A DNA stretch of 16,107 bases, taken from contig JAGHYP010000027.1 in the NCBI GenBank assembly GCA_017743585.1, positions 1 to 16,107 on the forward strand. The letters run 5' to 3'. The notes beneath the pieces are model-generated. The model had not been told where the DNA came from, did no database searches, and worked only from the letters and a program-made list of their open reading frames with translations. Below are positions 6,229 to 13,126 of this stretch, one piece after another. Position numbers and translations under genes: made by a program. The DNA comes from Chloroflexota bacterium (GTDB taxonomy: Bacteria; Chloroflexota; Anaerolineae; Aggregatilineales; UBA2796). Position 1 is the first letter of the stretch. Each line of letters starts with the position of its first letter.

Positions 6229-7158
6229 GTGGAGCTATCAATCATTATCGTCTCGTGGAATGTGCGCAGCTACCTCGCGCGCTGCTTAGACTCAATTGCC
6301 GAGTCGCTACGTTTAGCGCCTGTGAACGCTGAGATCATCGTGGTGGACTCGGCCAGCAGCGATGGCACAGTCGAGCTGCTGCGCACGATGTATCCGCACG
6401 TGCGCACGCTGCCGCAAACGGAGAACGTCGGCTTCACGCGCGGCAATAACATCGGCATGGCGGTCGCGCAAGGCGAATTTTTTCTGCTGCTCAATCCTGA
6501 TACAGAAGTGCGCGGCGCGGCACTGGCACAAATGGTCAGCTACATGCGGCAGCACGAACAGGTCGGCATCTTGGGCGCGCACACGCTCAACGCAGATGGC
6601 TCGCACCAGTCATCGCGGCGGCGTTTCCCGACTCTGCTGACCGCGTTCTTCGAAAGCACTTGGTTAGAGCCATACGCGCCGCGCGGCCTGCTGGATCGTT
6701 TTCACGTCCGCGATATCGCCGATACAGATATCGCGCTGGTGGACTGGGTGCAAGGCTCGGCGCTGATGTTGCGGCGCGCAGTGTACGAGCAGATCGGCGG
6801 CTTGGACGAGGGCTATGTGATGTTCAGCGAAGAGGTGGATTTCTGCAGGCGCGCCAAGTCGGCCGGCTGGCAGGTGGTCTATCACGGCGGCGCGTATATC
6901 GTGCATCACGGCGGCAAAAGCACAGAGCAAGTCGGCGCCGTCAAGCACGTGCATTTCCAGCGCAGCAAGGTGCGCTACTTTCGGAAATTTCACGGCGCGG
7001 CAGCGGCGGCGCTGCTGCGCAGCTTCCTGATCGCAAGCCACATACATCAGTTGTTGCTGGAGAGCCTGAAGGGCGCGCTCGGCTCTAAGCGCGCTTTACG
7101 CCGCGAGCGCGTGCGCACGTACTGGCAAGTGATTCTTGCGTTGCTGAAGGATGCCTGA
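6229..7158 (+). CDS. GT2-family glycosyltransferase (rhamnosyltransferase-like)
   Basis: A 309-residue GT-A-fold, family 2 glycosyltransferase, expected to transfer a nucleotide-activated sugar to a growing surface glycan at the cytoplasmic face of the membrane. Motifs run in order: IIIVSWN near the N-terminus, EIIVVDSASSDGT (Asp40), NVGFTRGNNIG, the metal-binding NPDTE (89-93), WVQGSALMLRR, and FSEEVDFCRRAKSAGW with the catalytic-base region EEVD at 201-204, then HHGGKST. No transmembrane helix is present. The overall pattern resembles WbbL-type rhamnosyltransferases. The start must be the GTG at 6229: an in-frame TAG lies at 6214-6216 and no other start codon intervenes before the first beta strand. 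It opens the surface-glycan cluster and lies 11 bp before the GT4 gene. The donor sugar is unknown. Confidence 0.92.
   Translation: MELSIIIVSWNVRSYLARCLDSIAESLRLAPVNAEIIVVDSASSDGTVELLRTMYPHVRTLPQTENVGFTRGNNIGMAVAQGEFFLLLNPDTEVRGAALAQMVSYMRQHEQVGILGAHTLNADGSHQSSRRRFPTLLTAFFESTWLEPYAPRGLLDRFHVRDIADTDIALVDWVQGSALMLRRAVYEQIGGLDEGYVMFSEEVDFCRRAKSAGWQVVYHGGAYIVHHGGKSTEQVGAVKHVHFQRSKVRYFRKFHGAAAAALLRSFLIASHIHQLLLESLKGALGSKRALRRERVRTYWQVILALLKDA
6454..6472. repeat. 19-bp exact repeat, copy 2 (inside GT2 gene)
   Basis: Second copy of the word at 6067-6085. Here it encodes GMAVAQ of the conserved GNNIGMAVAQG stretch of the GT2 protein. Confidence 0.6.
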
Positions 7159-7169
7159 GGGCGAGGGAA

Positions 7170-8336
7170 ATGCGAATTGGCCTCATCACAGGCGAATATC
7201 CGCCGATGGAAGGGGGCGTCGGAGCGTTCACGCATGAGTTGGCTGCAGCCTTAGCCGCGCTCGGGCATGAGGTGCATATCTTGACGCATCGGCGAGCGGC
7301 GCGTAACAGCGCGCCAAATGTTCACGTGGCGGCTGAAGTGCGCGATTGGAATTGGGCGGCCTTGACACAAGCGCGACGCTGGGCGCGACGGAATCGTCTT
7401 GAAGTGATCAATCTGCAGTATGAAGCGGCTGCGTTCGGCAAGGTGGCGCCGCTGGTGCATCTGCTGCCGAGGTGCCTGAACCCCTTCGCCACGGTCACTA
7501 CCTTTCACGACCTGCTCGTGCCGTATTTGTTTCCGAAGGCGGGCAGATTGCGCTACCGAGCGCTGCTCAGCCTTGCGCGGGACGCCAAAGGCGTGATCGT
7601 CACCAATGTGCAGGATGAGCAGCAGTTGGCTCGGGAGCGCGGCGTCGCGCCGATACGCCGCATTCCAATTGGCTCAAACATCGCGCCTGCGCCGCCGCCT
7701 GACTTTGACCGCGCCGCGCTGCGCGCCGCGCACGGCATCCCTGAAGACGGCGTGTTGATCGGCTATTTCGGCTTTCTGAACGCCAGCAAAGGCGCAGCCT
7801 GCCTGCTGCGCGGCGTCGCACACGCGCTGCGACAAGGCGTGAACGCTTATCTGATCTTGATCGGCGGGCGCACGGGCAGCAGTGACCCAACCAATGCCCG
7901 CTATGCTGAGAGCGTGGACGAGCTGATCGCACGTCTGCAGCTCAGCGAGCGCGTCCGCCGCACAGGTTTCATCGAGAGCGCCGCCGTCAGCGCGCACTTG
8001 CTGGCATGCGACATGCTGGCATTACCGTACACTGACGGCGTCTCGTTCAGGCGCGGCTCGTTCATGGCGGGCTTGGCGCACGGCTGTCCGATCATCACCA
8101 GCACGCCTGCGCTGCCATTGCCCGAGCTGAGACACGGCGATCAGGTCTATCTTGTGCCGCCTGAGCACCCTGAAGCGCTCGGCGAGGCAATTCGGACGCT
8201 CGCCGAGTCGCCGCAGTTGCGCATGCGTCTGAGCCACTTCGCGCGGCAATTGGCTGAGCAATTCACTTGGACGCGCATTGCGCAGCGCACTGCCGACTTT
8301 TTCCTCGAAGTGATCGCTAGGAGCGCTGAACCATGA
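7170..8336 (+). CDS. GT4-family glycosyltransferase
   Basis: A 388-residue GT-B-fold glycosyltransferase of the family 4 type, cytoplasmic or membrane-associated, probably adding a sugar to the glycan made by this cluster. The N-terminal domain opens MRIGLITGEYPPMEGGVGAF, with the glycine-rich acceptor-side loop at 15-18, and contains TTFHDLLVPYLF. The C-terminal domain carries IGYFGFLNASKGA and RRTGFIESAAVSAHLLACDMLALPY. The family's E-x7-E nucleotide-sugar motif is not kept: the equivalent stretch is DGVSFRRGSFMAGLAHG (289-305), with Ser and Ala where the two glutamates usually lie. A divergent GT4 subgroup with this RRGS pattern is familiar, so it is probably active. A purine-rich GAGGGCGAGGGA precedes the ATG. 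The stop overlaps the next start (ATGA, 8333-8336), implying coupled translation. Confidence 0.88.
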   Translation: MRIGLITGEYPPMEGGVGAFTHELAAALAALGHEVHILTHRRAARNSAPNVHVAAEVRDWNWAALTQARRWARRNRLEVINLQYEAAAFGKVAPLVHLLPRCLNPFATVTTFHDLLVPYLFPKAGRLRYRALLSLARDAKGVIVTNVQDEQQLARERGVAPIRRIPIGSNIAPAPPPDFDRAALRAAHGIPEDGVLIGYFGFLNASKGAACLLRGVAHALRQGVNAYLILIGGRTGSSDPTNARYAESVDELIARLQLSERVRRTGFIESAAVSAHLLACDMLALPYTDGVSFRRGSFMAGLAHGCPIITSTPALPLPELRHGDQVYLVPPEHPEALGEAIRTLAESPQLRMRLSHFARQLAEQFTWTRIAQRTADFFLEVIARSAEP

Positions 8337-10567
8337 GCCGAAAAGCGCGCGTCGTCCTGAGCGCTTATTTGCTTTTCGCCGCGCTCTATGGCGTCGTGAC
8401 GCCGCTCTTCGAGGCGTCCGATGAGTTGTGGCACTATCCGATGGTGCAGTACATCGCTACGCACGGCTTTGCGCTGCCTGTGCAGCGCGCGGGCGTCGAG
8501 ACTGCTTGGCGGCAAGAAGGCAGCCAGCCGCCGCTCTACTACATGTTGGCAGCCGCGCTCACTGCTTGGCTCGATACGAGCGACCTGCCGCAGATCAGGT
8601 ACATCAATCCGCACGCAGATATCGGCGTCGTGGCGCCGGATCGCAACGCGAACATGACCATCCACACAGCGGCGCGCCACGCGCCGTTCAGCGGCGCCGC
8701 TCTAGCCGTCTATCTCGGGCGCGGACTCTCAGTAGCGCTTGGCGCGCTGACTGTCGGGCTGACCTACCTATTGGCGCGCGAGCTGTTTCCGCAGCATGAG
8801 CGCGTCGCGCTCGTGGCGATGATGCTAGTTGCTTTCAATCCGATGTTCCTGTTCATCAGCGCCAGCGTGAACAATGACAATCTCTCGAACATGTTGGCGA
8901 CCGCGCTCTTGGTGTGCATCGCGCGCCTGATCAAGCGGGCAGGCGCGCCATCTCTCGGTCAGCTGAGCCTGATCGGCGTCCTGAGCGGCGCAGGGATGCT
9001 CGCTAAGTTCAACATCGGCTTTCTGCTGCCGATCGTCGCGATGGCTTTGGCGCTGAATGCACTGCGTCTGCGCAGCGCGCGGCAGTTTGTCATCGGCGCA
9101 GCGCTGACAGGCGGCTTGACGATTGCGATCGGCGCGTGGTGGTACGTGCGCAACTGGCAACTGTACGGCGATCCGACCGGCCTGAACGTCTTTCTGGACA
9201 TCGTGGGCAGGCGCGCCATCCCTGCCAATGCAGCGCAGCTGTGGTCAGAGCGCCATACGTTTCTGATGAGCTACTGGGGCTTTTTCGGCGGCATGAACGT
9301 GCCGTTCCGAGACTTCATCTACACGATCTTCAACGGAATTGCGGCGCTGTGTCTGCTCGGCTTGGCGCTGAGCGCGCTGGGGCGGCACTTGTGGCGCGTC
9401 AATGCGCTGTGGCTGGCGCGCGCGGTGAGTCTAGTGTGGATCGTCGTGTTGTTCGGCGGCTTGCTGCGCTGGACGAGCGAGACTTGGGCCTCGCAAGGGC
9501 GATTGATGTTCGCAGCCATCGCGCCGATCAGCATCTGGCTATCCGTCGGCGCGTGGCGGCTTGGCGGCAAACGCTTTGCAACCTCGGTCGCGTTGTGGCA
9601 CGTCTTCGCTGCGCTCGCGGGATTGGCGACTATCGCGCTCGCTTATCGCCCGCCGATGCTCTCGTCGCAGCCGCCTGAGGGGGCGCTGCACGCCACCTTC
9701 GCCGAGCCTGAGTCGCCTCAGCGCGCTGCGCTCGCGCTGTACACTACAGCGCCGCTCGATCTGACCGCGCGGCCCGCTGAGTACGTCTCCTTCGGCGTCT
9801 ATTTCCAGCAGCTAGCGACCATGCGCCGCGACTGGAGCGCGTTTATCCATCTGGAGAGCGATGCCGGCACGATTGTGGCGCAGCGAGACGTCTTCTTGGG
9901 CAACGGCTTATGGGCGACCAACCAGATGCAGCACCTTGGGCAGTTCTGGTGGAACTCCTTCGCTATCCGCTTGCCCGACCACGCTTACGCGCCACAGACC
10001 TTGACAGCATGGCTTGGCTTCTATGATTTGAAAACAGGCGAGCGCATGATTGGGCAAGCGCAGGAGGTCAGCGAGAATCGTGCTAGACTAGGTACAGTGC
10101 GCGTGCTGCCGCGCCATGCCGATTCCGAACTGCCGAACCCGATGCACGCCAACTTAGGCGATGCTGTCGCGCTGGTCGGCTACGAGGTTGAGCCACTCAG
10201 CGCGCGAGTCGGCGAGACGCTGACGCTGACGCTGTATTGGCGGCGGCTGCGCCCGCTAGACGTGGATTATCGCGTGTTCGCCCAGCTGGTGCAGCCGAAC
10301 ACGACCAACGTCTACGCCCAAAGCGACGGCATGCCCGCGGCATGGACGCGACCGACCAGCACATGGTCGGAGGGCGAGATCATTGTGGATCAGCACACCT
10401 TGCGCGTGCGTGAAGGCACGCCGCTCGGCGATTGGACGCTCATCGTGGGCATGTACAGGTTACGCGAAGGCGCTGACGGTCAGGCGTTTGAGCGGCTGCG
10501 CTTGCATCTGCCCGATGGCTCGCAAGCAGAAGATTTCGTGACACTCACGCGGCTGCGCGTGCGGTAA
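8333..10567 (+). CDS. GT-C-type membrane glycosyltransferase with C-terminal beta-sandwich modules
   Basis: A 744-residue polytopic protein. About eleven hydrophobic segments lie between residues 7 and 430. A first extracytoplasmic loop after helix 1 carries FEASDELWH, with Asp30, Glu31 and His34, matching the acidic catalytic loop of GT-C enzymes (ArnT/PMT-like, DUF2142-related) that use lipid-linked sugars. The C-terminal 310 residues are soluble and should lie outside the membrane: one beta-rich unit at about 465-590, and a second at 607-744 running from LGDAVALVGYEVE through LTLYWRRLRPLDVDYRVFAQL to a GDWTLIVGMY strand. This second module recurs, to my recollection, in Chloroflexota proteins. 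AGGAG lies 9 nt before the ATG, inside the end of the GT4 gene. Likely role: sugar transfer to an envelope polymer or protein outside the membrane. The exact substrate is unknown. Confidence 0.85.
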   Translation: MSRKARVVLSAYLLFAALYGVVTPLFEASDELWHYPMVQYIATHGFALPVQRAGVETAWRQEGSQPPLYYMLAAALTAWLDTSDLPQIRYINPHADIGVVAPDRNANMTIHTAARHAPFSGAALAVYLGRGLSVALGALTVGLTYLLARELFPQHERVALVAMMLVAFNPMFLFISASVNNDNLSNMLATALLVCIARLIKRAGAPSLGQLSLIGVLSGAGMLAKFNIGFLLPIVAMALALNALRLRSARQFVIGAALTGGLTIAIGAWWYVRNWQLYGDPTGLNVFLDIVGRRAIPANAAQLWSERHTFLMSYWGFFGGMNVPFRDFIYTIFNGIAALCLLGLALSALGRHLWRVNALWLARAVSLVWIVVLFGGLLRWTSETWASQGRLMFAAIAPISIWLSVGAWRLGGKRFATSVALWHVFAALAGLATIALAYRPPMLSSQPPEGALHATFAEPESPQRAALALYTTAPLDLTARPAEYVSFGVYFQQLATMRRDWSAFIHLESDAGTIVAQRDVFLGNGLWATNQMQHLGQFWWNSFAIRLPDHAYAPQTLTAWLGFYDLKTGERMIGQAQEVSENRARLGTVRVLPRHADSELPNPMHANLGDAVALVGYEVEPLSARVGETLTLTLYWRRLRPLDVDYRVFAQLVQPNTTNVYAQSDGMPAAWTRPTSTWSEGEIIVDQHTLRVREGTPLGDWTLIVGMYRLREGADGQAFERLRLHLPDGSQAEDFVTLTRLRVR

Positions 10568-10584
10568 AGCGTGCAGAATAGGCT

Positions 10585-10593
10585 AAGGGGAGG
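10585..10593 (+). promoter_or_regulatory. Shine-Dalgarno that fixes the YbbR-like start
   Basis: AAGGGGAGG ends 9 nt before the ATG at 10603. It touches the earlier in-frame ATG at 10594, which therefore cannot be served by it. Confidence 0.75.
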
Positions 10594-10602
10594 ATGATTG
10601 CC

Positions 10603-11883
10603 ATGCAACAGCGGCGCACAGCGTTGCGCTTTGCGCTCGATAACTTGGGCTGGCTGCTCGGCTCGCTGTTGCTGGCGTTCGCAATCTGGTATGCCGCGCT
10701 CTCCGCGCGCGATCCTATCGAGCAACGCCGTCTCATTGGGCAAGTGCCGATCGAAGTGCGTCACGACGAAGGCTTGATCGTGGCGAATCGACCGCCAACT
10801 GTGGCGCAAGTGACTGTGCGCGGCTTGCAATCGGTCTTCGGGGCGCTTGAGACGCGCCAAGTGAGGGTGATCGCCGATCTGAGCGGCTTAGCGCCGCGCG
10901 ACGAGCCCTACAGCGTCGAGCTACGGGGCGTCCTCGCGCCTGAAGTGCGTGGCGCGGCGGTCGTCGCTGTGCAGCCGAGCCGCATCAGCGTGCAGTTGGC
11001 GCAGCGCGCTGAGGAATTGAAGGAGATCAGCGTCCGCTTTGAGCAAGAGCCGCCTATTGGCTACAGAGTGACGGCGCAGCCCGCTCAAACAGAGGCGCTG
11101 GTCATCGGCGCGGCGGAGCGCGTGGCACAAGTCGCCGCCGTCCAAGCCAAAGCGAGCGTCCAAAATCAGCGTGGCATCTTCACCCTGACTCTCCCTCTGA
11201 GCGCGATTGACGCTCAAGGCAAGCCGGTTGCCGATGTGACCTTGACGCCTGCTGAGGTCGCCGTGACGGTTGAAGTGCAGCCGCGCTCAGACGTGACCGA
11301 GTTGGCTGTTGAGCCGCGCCTGCGCGGCAATCTGCCGAGCGGCTACATCCGCGTCAACCAGACTTGGTCGCCGCGGCGCGTGTTCGTGCGCGGCGATCAG
11401 CAGGCTATTGACGCGATGAACGGCGTGGTCTTCACTGAGCCAATCGATCTAAGCGATCGCACAGAGACCTTCACGCAGCTTGTGCGGCTGAGCTTGCCGC
11501 GCGGCGTTACGCTGATCGAGCCGCGCGACATCGCTGTGACTATCGAGATCGAAGCAGTGCAGGGCAGCCGCGAGTTCACGGGCATCCTTGTGCAGGTGCA
11601 AGGCATTGATACAGCCGATTTCGCTGTGACAGTGCAGCCTGAGCGCGTGAACGTGATCGTGCGCGGCGCGCAAGTGGCGCTTGATAAGCTGCGCGCTGAG
11701 GACATCCGCATTTTCGCGGCGTTAAATGGTCTGGGCGTCGGCGTGCATCAAGTGAAGCTGCAGGCTTCAGTGGTGCGGGAAGGCTTCAGCGGCGAGAACG
11801 TGGTGATCCCGAACGACGTGGTCGAGGTCAACATCGAGGCACGCAATCCAACCCCGACGCCGACTGCGTCGCCGACGCCTTAG
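10603..11883 (+). CDS. YbbR/CdaR-like membrane-anchored protein with four YbbR repeats
   Basis: A 426-residue protein with a short basic N-terminus, one transmembrane helix (about 14-35, NLGWLLGSLLLAFAIWYAAL), then four successive YbbR-type beta domains of about 85-95 residues. The repeats begin near PIEVRHDEGL, KEISVRFEQEPPIGYRV, TELAVEPRLRGNLPSGY and FTGILVQVQGID. Each has the recurring pattern 'P..V.V.G' followed by a 'DLS' or equivalent strand. The chain ends in a Pro/Thr tail, NPTPTPTASPTP, common in exported Chloroflexota proteins. In Firmicutes CdaR (YbbR) binds and regulates the membrane diadenylate cyclase CdaA and is encoded next to it. Here the flanking genes are a GT-C protein and a solute-binding protein, with no cdaA in the window. 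The start at 10603 is chosen by Shine-Dalgarno spacing over the ATG at 10594. Confidence 0.85.
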   Translation: MQQRRTALRFALDNLGWLLGSLLLAFAIWYAALSARDPIEQRRLIGQVPIEVRHDEGLIVANRPPTVAQVTVRGLQSVFGALETRQVRVIADLSGLAPRDEPYSVELRGVLAPEVRGAAVVAVQPSRISVQLAQRAEELKEISVRFEQEPPIGYRVTAQPAQTEALVIGAAERVAQVAAVQAKASVQNQRGIFTLTLPLSAIDAQGKPVADVTLTPAEVAVTVEVQPRSDVTELAVEPRLRGNLPSGYIRVNQTWSPRRVFVRGDQQAIDAMNGVVFTEPIDLSDRTETFTQLVRLSLPRGVTLIEPRDIAVTIEIEAVQGSREFTGILVQVQGIDTADFAVTVQPERVNVIVRGAQVALDKLRAEDIRIFAALNGLGVGVHQVKLQASVVREGFSGENVVIPNDVVEVNIEARNPTPTPTASPTP

Positions 11884-11931
11884 CAACGGTCAGCATGACA
11901 CTTGCTGTGAGATTCGCGCAAAAGCGACTCT

Positions 11932-13092
11932 ATGCGGCTCACGCGACTATCGTGCCTGCTGAGTTTGTTATTAGCGCTGTGTGCCGCGCTGAACGGCGCG
12001 CCCAGCCGTGCCCAAACGAGGCTCACCATTTGGCACACATGGCAGCCAGCGCAAGCTGCTCTGCTTGAAGCGTGGCTGGCAGACTATGCGCCAATCCGAG
12101 ATGGCGAGCTGCAAGTTGACGTGCGCTATGTGCCGCTCGCTCAGCTCGCCACTCAGCTCAGCGACCCGACATTGCGCCCGCCTGACGCGATTTTGAGCGT
12201 CTCCGATGCATTGGCGCAGCCTGCTGTGCGCCGCTTCGCCGCTGCGCTGGATCGCAACTTGACGCCTGAGCTGCGCCAAGCCTTGACGCCTCTGGCGTGG
12301 CAATTGGCGGAATACGATAGACGCACGCTGGCCCTGCCGCTCGCGCTTGAGAGCTACGCGCTTTACGTCAACCGCGCGCTCGTGCAGGCTGAGCCGCCTA
12401 GCACGCTGCGCGCGTTGGCTGCGCAAGCAGCAGAACACGGCTTGATCTTGCCGCGCGACTTCTATCCAACTGCCGGTATGTTCTTCGCCCTGAACGGGGC
12501 GCTGTTGGATGAGGACGGCAATAGCGCGTTGAGCGTGAACGCGCTCGGCAATTACCTGATCGCCCTACGGACGCTCGCGCAGGGCGAGGGCGTGTTGCTT
12601 GGCGCGCCTGAAGATCGTTTTCGAGCAGGCGAGGTCGGCTATTTGTTGGCGGGGAGTTGGCGCTTGCCGACCCTGCGCGCTGCGCTCGGCGAGCGGCTCG
12701 GCGTGATCGCCTTGCCGAGCGTGGAAGGGCGCGTTTGGCGACCTGTGGCGCGCGCTTGGCAGCTCTATCTCGGGCTGGGCAGCCCTTTCCGCATGCAAAG
12801 TCTCGACCTCTGGCGCCATCTTGTCTCGGAGTCGGCGCAGGCGCGCGCGCCCGCCTATGGTTTTCTGCCCGTCTTGCCAACTGCTGCTGTCGATTCGCCC
12901 TTATCGGCTCTGGCGAGCGCGCTGTATAGCGCAGGCGTGCCGTTGCCGAACCGCCCCGAGCTAGCAGCGCTCTGGTTGCCGCTGCGCCGAGCTATCAACG
13001 CTGTGCTGGACGAGGGCAGCGACCCGCTCGCGGCAGCTGCCGAGGCGGTCGCGCGCGCCGCTGAAGGCATCGCCGCGCTCCGCGCGCAGTGA
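11932..13092 (+). CDS. Extracellular solute-binding protein (ABC family 1 type)
   Basis: A 386-residue exported protein resembling the sugar-type (family 1) solute-binding proteins. A signal peptide of about 27 residues has a basic start, a Leu-rich core and a likely cut after SRA before QTRLTIWHTW; the TIWHTW strand is typical of the first beta strand of these proteins. Other matching regions are PPDAILSVSDALAQP, LPLALESYALYVNRAL and the hinge-side GEVGYLLAGSWRLPTLRAAL. Cys17 in LLALC lacks a small residue at -1, so a lipoprotein cut there is unlikely. No permease or ATPase gene lies nearby, so it is an orphan or has diverged to bind polymer fragments. The ribosome-binding site is weak. Located 48 bp after the YbbR-like gene on the same strand, it is probably the last gene of that run. 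Confidence 0.82.
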   Translation: MRLTRLSCLLSLLLALCAALNGAPSRAQTRLTIWHTWQPAQAALLEAWLADYAPIRDGELQVDVRYVPLAQLATQLSDPTLRPPDAILSVSDALAQPAVRRFAAALDRNLTPELRQALTPLAWQLAEYDRRTLALPLALESYALYVNRALVQAEPPSTLRALAAQAAEHGLILPRDFYPTAGMFFALNGALLDEDGNSALSVNALGNYLIALRTLAQGEGVLLGAPEDRFRAGEVGYLLAGSWRLPTLRAALGERLGVIALPSVEGRVWRPVARAWQLYLGLGSPFRMQSLDLWRHLVSESAQARAPAYGFLPVLPTAAVDSPLSALASALYSAGVPLPNRPELAALWLPLRRAINAVLDEGSDPLAAAAEAVARAAEGIAALRAQ

Positions 13093-13126
13093 GCGCTTCC
13101 AGAGCCGAGCTAAGCCGCGATCGGTC

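Noticed and set aside
10594..10602. Earlier ATG start for the YbbR-like protein.
   Set aside because: The Shine-Dalgarno ends at the base just before it; spacing fits only the ATG at 10603.
11974..11985. Lipobox-like LLALC in the solute-binding protein signal peptide.
   Set aside because: The residue before Cys is Leu, not a small residue, and a good signal peptidase I site (SRA-Q) lies downstream.
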